Below, piece by piece: positions 1 through 5,349 of a stretch of DNA of 5,820 nt. The position numbers and the translations under genes are program-made. The notes beneath the pieces were generated by a model that saw nothing but the letters and a program-made list of their open reading frames with translations, did no database searches and was not told where the DNA came from. Source of the DNA: Gallionellaceae bacterium UBA5126 (GTDB lineage: Bacteria > Pseudomonadota > Gammaproteobacteria > Burkholderiales > Gallionellaceae); the NCBI GenBank assembly GCA_002414205.1, contig DHYQ01000109.1, forward strand, positions 4,244 to 10,063, in the 5' to 3' direction. Numbering within the stretch: position 1 is the first letter of the stretch; each line of letters opens with the position of its first letter.

Positions 1-557
1 AGGATGACCACATCTTCCTTGGGTACGTCTTGGTGGAAGCCGCTGCGACCGGTTTTCACCTTGCCGATTTGATCAACCACGTCCATGCCTTCGACGACTT
101 TACCGAACACGCAGTAGCCCCAGCCGTCCTGACCGGGGTAGTTCAGGAAGTCGTTGTTGCGGGTGTTGATGAAGAACTGCGCAGTGGCGGAATCGGGCAC
201 GTTGGTGCGGGCCATGGCGATGGTGTAGTGGTCGTTCTTCAGGCCGTTGTTGGCTTCGTTCTTGATGGGGGCGTTGGTGGCCTTTTGGCTCATGCCGGGC
301 TCGAAGCCGCCGCCTTGAATCATGAAGTTGTCAATCACGCGATGGAAAATGGTGTTGCTGTAAAAACCGGCGTTCACGTAGTCGAGGAAGTTCTTGACGG
401 TGACGGGGGCTTTTTCGGCATCCAGTTGCAGGGTGATGATGCCGAGGTTGGTGTGCAGTTTAACCATGATGGGTTTTTTACCTTGAGTTAATGAATAAGA
501 CGGTTGCATGGCGCAGCACAGCAGCAGCGCGAACAGGGTGGTGAGCAGTTTTTTCAT
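1..557 (-). CDS. Cyclophilin-type peptidyl-prolyl cis-trans isomerase with N-terminal signal peptide (3' end cut by window edge)
   Basis: A cyclophilin that catalyses cis-trans isomerisation of Xaa-Pro bonds during protein folding. Reading the minus strand from the ATG at 557 gives 185 complete codons, open at base 1. Residues 1-23 look like a Sec signal peptide (MKKLL, then a hydrophobic run ending near SYS), so the enzyme is inferred to be periplasmic. The cyclophilin domain follows from about residue 31: FHRVI at 71-75 with catalytic R73, F78 and Q81 in [12 protein letters not shown], then AQFFI at 126-130 and GWGYCVFG at 145-152. The domain resembles cytoplasmic E. coli PpiB closely, including the [13 protein letters not shown] ending, so only about ten residues should be missing. 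The start at 557 is preferred because AGGA lies 6 bases upstream; the internal ATG at 467, which matches the PpiB start, has no well-placed Shine-Dalgarno. It lies 17 bases after the TPR gene and is probably co-transcribed with it. The symbol (ppiA or ppiB) is left open because signal peptide and domain point different ways. Confidence 0.93.
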   Translation of the reverse strand, partial: MKKLLTTLFALLLCCAMQPSYSLTQGKKPIMVKLHTNLGIITLQLDAEKAPVTVKNFLDYVNAGFYSNTIFHRVIDNFMIQGGGFEPGMSQKATNAPIKNEANNGLKNDHYTIAMARTNVPDSATAQFFINTRNNDFLNYPGQDGWGYCVFGKVVEGMDVVDQIGKVKTGRSGFHQDVPKEDVVI

Positions 558-563
558 GTTGTT

Positions 564-567
564 TCCT
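564..567 (-). promoter_or_regulatory. Ribosome binding site deciding the cyclophilin start
   Basis: The minus strand reads CAGGAAACAACATG, which puts AGGA 6 bases before the ATG at 557. This supports the longer, signal-peptide-containing protein over the internal PpiB-like start at 467, where the nearest AAGG is about 13 bases away. Confidence 0.6.
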
Positions 568-574
568 GAAGCAA

Positions 575-1693
575 TTATTTATTTTTTTCTTCGACAATCA
601 GCCACTTGCCGCCAGATTTGGTCAGAAGCAAGGTTTTGCGGCTGGCTTTGGCCTTGCGCATCTTGTTGAATTTCAGCGATTGCTGGAATTTCACGGTAGC
701 GTGGTTGTCACCCTGGAAAGTCACGTTGGCGCGGCTGATGCTGATCTGGATATTTTTGGAATCGTCCAGATCGTTGCGACGCTGTTCAGCCCATTGCGAG
801 CGGCTTTGGCCTTTTTGCGCGGGGTGGAACTCATTGGCGTAGTAGGCCAGATATTTTTTGACTTGCTTGTTTTCCCAGGCATGCACCCAGCCATTGACAC
901 TGCTCATTACGTCGGCGACGCGGGCTTTTTGCGCGGCTTTTTCGGCATCAGCAGGGTTGGCGGCAACCGCGCTGGCGGCGACCACCGCAGACGCCGCATC
1001 CGCATCGGTGCTCACAGGCGCACTGGCAACACCGCTGGCGGGTGCCGAAGGCGGCGCAACGACCGCATTCACTTCCATAATCGTCGCGGGCACCGCATCT
1101 TCCACAGGGGCAGGTTGACGCGCCGCGCCACTGCCACTTTGTGCCGCCGTCAGCACCGGCTTGTCGGCATTACTTTTGCGGCCATTGTCCTGCAAAAGAT
1201 CGCGTATCGCACTCAACTTGCCTTTGGTAGCGGGATTTCTGGGATCCAATTGCAGCGCGCGGTCGTAGGATTGACTGGCCAGTTTGGCGTAGATGTCGCC
1301 CAGATTTTCATGCGCGGTGACATACGTGGGATGGGCTTGAATGGCCAATTCGAGGGCGTTTTTGGCTTTCTCGTATTTGCCTTGGCTGGCGTAGAGCACC
1401 GCCAGATTGTTGTACGGTTCAGGCAACTCCGGGAAGTCTTCGTTCAGCGCGGTGAAGAGCTGAATGGCATCGTCGGTCTTACCCTGTTCCGTCAGAATAA
1501 CCCCCTTCAAAAAGCGCGCGGGCGCATCTTTGGGTTTTTCCGCCAGAATTTGTTCCACCTTGGCCAACGCTTGCGCGTAGGCTCCTTTTTTGTACGACTT
1601 ATTGGCATCCTGCAACAGGTCGGCTTGCACGGGCGCATGGAATAACATGGCCCCACACAGCAGCACGCCGGGCAAAAGTTTCAGAATTTTCAT
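575..1693 (-). CDS. Periplasmic TPR protein with C-terminal NTF2/SnoaL-like (Cds6-type) domain
   Basis: A 372-residue protein of unknown specific role. Residues 1-24 form a Sec signal peptide ([16 protein letters not shown], cleavage expected after VQA), so it is exported. Residues about 27-150 hold three to four TPR helix pairs, with repeat signatures such as [30 protein letters not shown] and [20 protein letters not shown]. The last repeat lacks about five residues in the turn between its helices. Residues about 175-256 are a low-complexity Ala/Pro/Ser/Val linker. Residues about 257-370 resemble the NTF2/SnoaL-like domain found at the C terminus of Cds6-type L,D-transpeptidase proteins ([46 protein letters not shown]). 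No transpeptidase catalytic Cys motif is seen, so a scaffold or binding role in the envelope is inferred. The ATG at 1693 is preferred to an upstream TTG at 1711, which would overlap the GAGGA Shine-Dalgarno (1705-1709) and add charged residues before the signal peptide. It is followed closely by the cyclophilin gene. Confidence 0.88.
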   Translation of the reverse strand: MKILKLLPGVLLCGAMLFHAPVQADLLQDANKSYKKGAYAQALAKVEQILAEKPKDAPARFLKGVILTEQGKTDDAIQLFTALNEDFPELPEPYNNLAVLYASQGKYEKAKNALELAIQAHPTYVTAHENLGDIYAKLASQSYDRALQLDPRNPATKGKLSAIRDLLQDNGRKSNADKPVLTAAQSGSGAARQPAPVEDAVPATIMEVNAVVAPPSAPASGVASAPVSTDADAASAVVAASAVAANPADAEKAAQKARVADVMSSVNGWVHAWENKQVKKYLAYYANEFHPAQKGQSRSQWAEQRRNDLDDSKNIQISISRANVTFQGDNHATVKFQQSLKFNKMRKAKASRKTLLLTKSGGKWLIVEEKNK

Positions 1694-1750
1694 CGGTTTA
1701 GCATTCCTCAAGTGCGCAAAAGGCGCAGGTTGGCGATAAACAGCGGGCGG

Positions 1751-1759
1751 ATTCTACCA
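1751..1759 (-). promoter_or_regulatory. Candidate extended -10 promoter for the TPR-cyclophilin pair
   Basis: In the 103-base gap between the acyltransferase stop and the TPR start, the minus strand reads TGGTAGAAT, a good sigma70-type extended -10 (TGnTAnAAT). A start of transcription near 1744 would leave a leader of about 50 bases before the ATG at 1693. No convincing -35 lies at 16-18 bases (TGCCGT at 17), which an extended -10 can tolerate. It implies that the TPR and cyclophilin genes form a unit separate from glyQ-glyS-gmhB-plsC. It is a sequence match only. Confidence 0.4.
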
Positions 1760-1796
1760 CTGCTAACGGCAACACGGCACAAATCCGCGACGGATG

Positions 1797-2519
1797 TCAG
1801 ACCGCCGGGCTGTCGTGCGGCAGTTGCTGGATTTCGTTTTCAATCCAGTGCTCGACCTCGGCGTTGACCTCGTCCGCCTTGCGGCCCTTGGTCTCAATCG
1901 GTGCGCCGATGCTCATAATGATGGTGCCGGGGCGCTTCAAAAAGGCGTTGCGGCCCCACAGCCGCCCGGCGTTGTGCGCCACAGGAATCACCGGCGTGGC
2001 GCTGGCACAGGCCAGCATGGCCCCGCCGATTTTGTACTTGCCGCGCTGGCCGTAGGGAATGCGCGTCCCTTCCGGGAAAATCACCACGTGGAAGCCCTGC
2101 TTCAAGCGCTCCTTGCCCTGCTTCAGCAACTGCTTCAGGGCGCCCTTGCCGTCGCTGCGTTTAATGGCAATCGGATTGGTCAGCGCCAGCGCCCAGCCGA
2201 AAAACGGAATCCACAGCAATTCGCGTTTCAACACCCAGGCTTGCGCCGGGAAAACCTGTTGCAGCGCCAGCGTTTCCCAGGCCGACTGGTGTTTGCACAA
2301 AATGATGCGCGGCTCGGCGGGCAGATTTTCCAGCCCGCGCACTTCGTGGCGGATGCCGCAAATCCAGCGCAGCAGCACCAGCATGATCTTGGCCCAGTTG
2401 GCGATCAGGTTGTAGCGGGTCAGCGCGGGCAGCGGGAAGGTAAGCAGGGAAATGACCGAAAAAATCGGCGTGATGATGACCTGCAAGGTCAAAAAAATCA
2501 GCGAGCGCAGAAATACCAT
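1797..2519 (-). CDS. plsC: PlsC-type lysophospholipid / 1-acylglycerol-3-phosphate acyltransferase
   Basis: A 240-residue membrane-associated acyltransferase of the LPLAT/PlsC family. It is inferred to move an acyl chain onto 1-acylglycerol 3-phosphate or another lysophospholipid at the inner face of the inner membrane. Residues about 7-29 are a hydrophobic, probably membrane-bound segment. The catalytic block I is KHQSAWE with H77, so the acidic residue of the usual HX4D is Glu (E82). Block III is FPEGTR at 148-153, and block IV is VIPVAHNAG at 177-185. Length is normal for the family. The gene starts 4 bases after gmhB, and its Shine-Dalgarno lies inside the gmhB coding end, so the two are almost certainly translated from one mRNA. 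The substrate is not certain: relatives beside gmhB are usually annotated 1-acyl-sn-glycerol-3-phosphate acyltransferase, but an ornithine-lipid or lysophospholipid substrate cannot be excluded. Confidence 0.92.
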   Translation of the reverse strand: MVFLRSLIFLTLQVIITPIFSVISLLTFPLPALTRYNLIANWAKIMLVLLRWICGIRHEVRGLENLPAEPRIILCKHQSAWETLALQQVFPAQAWVLKRELLWIPFFGWALALTNPIAIKRSDGKGALKQLLKQGKERLKQGFHVVIFPEGTRIPYGQRGKYKIGGAMLACASATPVIPVAHNAGRLWGRNAFLKRPGTIIMSIGAPIETKGRKADEVNAEVEHWIENEIQQLPHDSPAV

Positions 2520-2523
2520 GAGC

Positions 2524-3060
2524 TTAGTCTCCCAACAGCGCGGCCACGACCGAGGCCAAATCGGGGTAAATCTGCGTGCCGTCCGGCAGGCCGCCGGTGT
2601 CGCGGGTTTTTTCGCCCTTGCCGGTCAGCACCAGATACGGCTGCGCGCCCATTTCCGCCGCCGGCTGCAAATCGCGCAGCGAATCGCCCACCACCGGCAC
2701 CCCAGCCAAATGGGTGCCATAGCGGAAAGCCACCTCCTCAAACATGCCGAGTTTGGGTTTGCGGCAATGGCAATGATGCTCGCTGGTGTGTGGGCAGAAA
2801 AACACCGCCTCGATATGCGCGCCAACCTGAGCGCAGGCCTTGTGCATCTTGGCGTGGATGGCATTCAGGGTCGGCATGTCAAACAAGCCGCGCCCCACCC
2901 CGGATTGATTGGTCGCCACCACCACGCGATACCCGGCCTGATTCAAGCGGGCAATCGCCTCCAGGCTCCCGGCAATCGGCTGCCACTCGCCCGGATTCTT
3001 GATGAACTGAGCCGAATCGTGATTGATGACACCATCGCGGTCGAGAATGATGAGTTTCAT
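2524..3060 (-). CDS. gmhB: D-glycero-D-manno-heptose-1,7-bisphosphate 7-phosphatase (HAD family)
   Basis: A 178-residue cytoplasmic HAD phosphatase that removes the C7 phosphate from heptose 1,7-bisphosphate, a step on the way to ADP-heptose for the LPS inner core. HAD motif I is LDRDG with nucleophile D7 and acid/base D9. Motif II is the ATNQSG segment at 49-54. The zinc site of this family is C89, H91, C97 and C99 in CPHTSEHHCHCRKP, with the motif III Lys/Arg just after it. Motif IV is GDSLRD at 125-130 with D126 and D130. The spacer between the two zinc half-sites is short (five residues between H91 and C97) compared with the E. coli enzyme. Length is typical. The ATG at 3060 is the only sensible start because MKLIILDRDG is the conserved N terminus, yet the bases upstream (CTGAATAAACC) hold no Shine-Dalgarno. 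It is the first gene after the glyS spacer and is coupled to the acyltransferase. Confidence 0.95.
   Translation of the reverse strand: MKLIILDRDGVINHDSAQFIKNPGEWQPIAGSLEAIARLNQAGYRVVVATNQSGVGRGLFDMPTLNAIHAKMHKACAQVGAHIEAVFFCPHTSEHHCHCRKPKLGMFEEVAFRYGTHLAGVPVVGDSLRDLQPAAEMGAQPYLVLTGKGEKTRDTGGLPDGTQIYPDLASVVAALLGD
2528..2533 (-). promoter_or_regulatory. Acyltransferase ribosome binding site inside the end of gmhB
   Basis: The minus strand reads GGGAGACTAAGCTCATG. GGGAGA is 8 bases before the acyltransferase ATG at 2519 and overlaps the last gmhB codons just before its TAA stop, an arrangement expected for translational coupling. Confidence 0.6.
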
Positions 3061-3067
3061 GGTTTAT

Positions 3068-3178
3068 TCAGAGAAGGGTGAAGAGGGAAGGGAGAAGGGG
3101 ACAGGATGCACGCCATTTTCCCGCCATACTGGTCGGATTATAAAGCAGGGGGGAGAAGCGAGACATTGGCACACCCAT
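3068..3178 (-). CDS. Candidate 36-codon small open frame upstream of gmhB
   Basis: The minus strand opens with ATG at 3178 and runs to TGA at 3068-3070, encoding 36 residues that begin MGVPMSRFSPLLYNPTSMAG and end CPLLPSLFTLL. I recognise no family. Two things make it worth listing: GAAGGG ends 8 bases before the ATG, and the stop is only 7 bases before the gmhB start, which lacks its own Shine-Dalgarno. Translation of this frame could therefore deliver ribosomes to gmhB. Against it, the Shine-Dalgarno-like bases belong to a repeat array and the C-terminal ten or so codons are simply the other array, so the frame may be open by chance. Composition gives no clear support either way. Confidence 0.22.
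   Translation of the reverse strand: MGVPMSRFSPLLYNPTSMAGKWRASCPLLPSLFTLL
3073..3100 (+). repeat. Four-unit heptamer array (GAAGGGT type), gmhB-proximal arm
   Basis: Read on the plus strand, these 28 bases divide exactly into four 7-base units: GAAGGGT, GAAGAGG, GAAGGGA and GAAGGGG. In the gmhB-sense transcript the same stretch is pyrimidine-rich and lies 12 bases before the gmhB start. It pairs with the inverted array at 3185-3212. Confidence 0.75.
3137..3142 (-). promoter_or_regulatory. Isolated -10-like TATAAT upstream of gmhB
   Basis: The minus strand contains a perfect TATAAT about 77 bases before the gmhB start, in the central part of the spacer. At a 17-base spacing the -35 position reads TGTCTC, a poor match, and there is no TGn extension directly before it. 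It could drive gmhB and the acyltransferase separately from glyQS, but the evidence is one hexamer, and it also lies inside the candidate small frame. Confidence 0.2.
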
Positions 3179-3184
3179 GGTTTT

Positions 3185-3212
3185 ACCCTTCCCTCCTCTC
3201 CCTTTACCCTTC
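3185..3212 (-). repeat. Four-unit heptamer array (GAAGGGT type), glyS-proximal inverted arm
   Basis: Read on the minus strand, these 28 bases are GAAGGGT, AAAGGGA, GAGGAGG and GAAGGGT, the same unit as at 3073-3100 but in opposite orientation. It starts 7 bases after the glyS stop codon. Aligned unit by unit, the two arms match at 21 of 28 positions, and three more could form G-U pairs in RNA, so a long stem closing an 84-base loop is possible. Confidence 0.75.
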
Positions 3213-3219
3213 CCAGCCT

Positions 3220-5346
3220 TTACGCCAATTTCGCCAAATCCGCCACGCGGTTCATGGCGGCGTGCAACTGGGCCAGCAGGGCCAGGCGGTTGGCGCGCAG
3301 GGCGGGGTCGTCGGCGTTGACCATCACGCCGTCGAAGAAGGCGTCCACCGGGCCGCGCAGGGCAGCCAGTGCCTGCAACGAGGCGGTGTAGTCGCCGCGT
3401 TCAAAGGCGGCAGATGCACCGGGCACGATGTCGTTCAGCGCGGCGAACAGGGCGCTTTCGGCGGTTTCCTGCAACAGCGCGGGGTTGACCTCCAACCGTT
3501 CGCCCTGAGCTTGTCGAAGGGCGTCTTCCGCTTTCTTCAAAATGTTGCCCACGCGCTTGTTGGCGGCAGCCAGTGCAGCGGCTTCCGGCAAGCTGGCAAA
3601 GGCGCGCACGGCGGCCAAACGGGTTGGCACATCGCGCAACTGCGCCGGACGCAGCGACAGCACGGCATCGACTTCCTGCGCGCTGTAGCCTTGCTCGCGC
3701 AACGAGCCCGCCAGACGGTCAAACACAAAGTTGCTCACCTCGGCCTGCGCGTCGCTCAACAGCCCTGCCGGGAAACCAGCAAACGCGGCGGCAATCAATT
3801 CGCTCAAATTCAGCGGCAAGGCTTTTTCCAGCAACATGCGAATCACGCCCAGCGCATGCCGACGCAGCGCGAACGGATCTTTGTCGCCGGTGGGAATCTG
3901 CCCGATGCCGAACATACCGACCAGCGTTTCCAGCTTGTCGGCCAGCGCCACGCACACCCCGGCGGCATTGCGCGGCAATTCGTCGCCTGCAAAGCGCGGC
4001 TTGTAATGGTCTTCGATGGCAAACGCCACGTCGTCGCCCAGGCCATCGTGCTGCGCGTAGTAGCGCCCCATGATGCCCTGCAATTCGGGGAATTCGCCCA
4101 CCATGTCGGTCAGCAAATCGGCCTTGGCCAGCAGCGCCGCCTGGTCAGCTTGGCGCACCAGCGCCGCGTCGCCCAGTTGCGCGGCAATGGCACGGGCAAT
4201 GGCTTGCACGCGCTCCACGCGCTCGCCCTGAGTGCCCAGTTTGTTGTGATACACCACCTTGGACAGACCCAACACGCGGGCATCCAGCGGTTTTTTGCGA
4301 TCCTGGTCAAAGAAAAATTTGGCATCGGCCAGACGCGGGCGCACCACGCGCTCGTTGCCGCCAATCACCGCCGAGGCATCCGCCGGGGCGATGTTGGACA
4401 CCAGCAGGAAGCGGTTGGTCAGTTTGCCGCTGGCATCCAGCAGCGGGAAATACTTCTGGTTGGCCTTCATGGTCAGAATCAGACACTCTTGCGGCACCTG
4501 CAAAAATTCCGCCTCGAAAGTGCCAATCAGCACATTGGGCCGCTCCACCAGCGCGGTCACTTCGTCCAGCAACGCCTCGTCGTCAATCGGGCGCACCCCG
4601 CCGCCGACCTGCGCCGCTGCGGCCTGCAACTGGCGCACGATGTCGGCACGGCGTTCGGCAAAGCTGGCAATTACCGCGCCTTCATCACGCAGTTGCACCG
4701 CATAGCTATCGGCATCGCGCAGCACCACCGGATTGACCTTGGCCTCGAAGCGATGGCCCTGCGTGGCGTTGCCCGCCGTCAGTCCCAGCACGGCAACCGG
4801 CACCACCTCGCTGCCATGCAGCGCCACCAGTCCATGCGCCGGACGCACGAAATTCACCGACTGCCAGCCATCGGCCAGTTGGTAGCTCATCACCTTCGGA
4901 ATCGGCAACTTGGTCAGCGCCTCTTCCAACGCCTGCTGCAAGCCCGCCGCCAGTGTGACGCCTTCCTGGGTGCGCTCATACACCAGCACCTCGTTCTTGC
5001 CGTCCTGTACGCGCTGCAACTGCGCCACCACTTCCGCGCCCACGCCCAGCCCGGCCAGCCGTTTCAGCAACGCCGGGGTCGCATTGCCCGTCGCATCCAG
5101 CCCTACGCTCACCGGCACCAGCTTCTGCGCCACGCGCTTGTCCGCCGCCTGCGCCGCGACCGCCGCCACCTGCACCGCCAAACGACGCGGCGACGCAAAC
5201 GCCGTCACCGCCGCCCCCGCCGCCACCAACCCCTGCGCCTGCAAGGAGCCAGACAACGCCGCCGCAAATGCCTCCCCCAGCTTCTTCAACGCCTTGGGCG
5301 GCAACTCTTCTACAAACAGTTCAACCAATAAATTCTTCATAGTCAT
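3220..5346 (-). CDS. glyS: Glycine--tRNA ligase beta subunit
   Basis: The 708-residue beta subunit of the alpha2beta2 bacterial glycyl-tRNA synthetase. It supports tRNA-Gly recognition and binding while the alpha subunit holds the catalytic site. Recognisable family stretches run in order: LLVELFVEELPPKAL at 6-20; TAFASPRRLAV at 48-58; NFVRPAHGLVALHG at 165-178; VPQECLILTMKANQKYFPL at 284-302; GNERVVRPRLADAKFFF at 330-346; the HD-like HNKLGTQGERV at 367-377; DMVGEFPELQGIMGRYYA at 414-431; EDHYKPRFAGDELP at 445-458; and GDKDPFALRRHALGVIRM at 487-504. The helical C terminus, about 580-705, is the anticodon-binding region. The protein is longer than the 689-residue E. coli enzyme, and part of the excess is an in-frame palindromic repeat at residues 608-617. 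It starts 3 bases after the glyQ stop. The ATG at 5346 is preferred to the one at 5340 because AAGAAGG (5358-5364) is 11 bases from the first and 17 from the second. The two genes are clearly co-expressed. Confidence 0.97.
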   Translation of the reverse strand: MTMKNLLVELFVEELPPKALKKLGEAFAAALSGSLQAQGLVAAGAAVTAFASPRRLAVQVAAVAAQAADKRVAQKLVPVSVGLDATGNATPALLKRLAGLGVGAEVVAQLQRVQDGKNEVLVYERTQEGVTLAAGLQQALEEALTKLPIPKVMSYQLADGWQSVNFVRPAHGLVALHGSEVVPVAVLGLTAGNATQGHRFEAKVNPVVLRDADSYAVQLRDEGAVIASFAERRADIVRQLQAAAAQVGGGVRPIDDEALLDEVTALVERPNVLIGTFEAEFLQVPQECLILTMKANQKYFPLLDASGKLTNRFLLVSNIAPADASAVIGGNERVVRPRLADAKFFFDQDRKKPLDARVLGLSKVVYHNKLGTQGERVERVQAIARAIAAQLGDAALVRQADQAALLAKADLLTDMVGEFPELQGIMGRYYAQHDGLGDDVAFAIEDHYKPRFAGDELPRNAAGVCVALADKLETLVGMFGIGQIPTGDKDPFALRRHALGVIRMLLEKALPLNLSELIAAAFAGFPAGLLSDAQAEVSNFVFDRLAGSLREQGYSAQEVDAVLSLRPAQLRDVPTRLAAVRAFASLPEAAALAAANKRVGNILKKAEDALRQAQGERLEVNPALLQETAESALFAALNDIVPGASAAFERGDYTASLQALAALRGPVDAFFDGVMVNADDPALRANRLALLAQLHAAMNRVADLAKLA
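3497..3523 (-). repeat. Intragenic palindromic repeat inserted in frame in glyS
   Basis: The plus strand reads CGTTCGCCCTGAGC then TTGTCGAAGGGCG. CGCCCT at 3501-3506 and AGGGCG at 3518-3523 form a perfect 6-bp stem around an 11-base loop. TTCG at 3499-3502 with CGAA at 3515-3518 gives an alternative stem. In the glyS frame it encodes DALRQAQGER (residues 608-617). I know this sequence as a repeat dispersed in many proteobacterial genomes, where other frames read LSLSKG or VRPELVEG in predicted proteins. It lies between the conserved ANKRVGNILKK segment and NPALLQE, where relatives have a shorter, variable link. Only one copy is visible in this window. Confidence 0.7.
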
Positions 5347-5349
5347 TTT

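Noticed and set aside
30..491. A 153-codon plus-strand open frame opposite the cyclophilin
   Set aside because: It is antisense to clear cyclophilin motifs, and its Val/Gly/His-rich product is a reading artefact.
511..520. Lipoprotein signal in the cyclophilin (LLLCCAM)
   Set aside because: The residue before either Cys is Leu or Cys, not the small residue a lipobox needs.
680..1645. A 321-codon plus-strand open frame opposite the TPR gene
   Set aside because: It is a shadow of the minus-strand gene; the Arg/Gly-rich product mirrors the Ala/Pro linker codons and has no domain.
1697..1711. Alternative TTG start for the TPR protein, and a four-codon ATG frame overlapping its start
   Set aside because: The TTG start overlaps the Shine-Dalgarno and spoils the signal peptide. 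The four-codon frame would have its ATG almost touching GAGGA, too close for initiation.
1783..1795. Stem-loop ATCCG-TCG-CGGAT just after the acyltransferase stop, considered as a rho-independent terminator
   Set aside because: The stem is only 5 bp and is followed by TTTGTG rather than a run of T, so it is too weak to call.
1794..3002. A 402-codon plus-strand open frame across the acyltransferase and gmhB
   Set aside because: It spans two well-supported minus-strand genes on the opposite strand, and its product is Arg/Pro-rich low-complexity sequence with no family resemblance.
3061..3219. glyS-gmhB spacer as an insertion-sequence remnant
   Set aside because: The ends are tandem heptamers rather than a transposon terminal repeat, there is no target-site duplication I can see, and no transposase fragment.
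3106..5331. A 741-codon plus-strand open frame opposite glyS
   Set aside because: It is antisense to an unmistakable glyS, its product is rich in His, Gln and Arg as expected from the complement of GC-rich codons, it has no recognisable domain, and its LSLSKG stretch is the palindromic repeat read in another frame.
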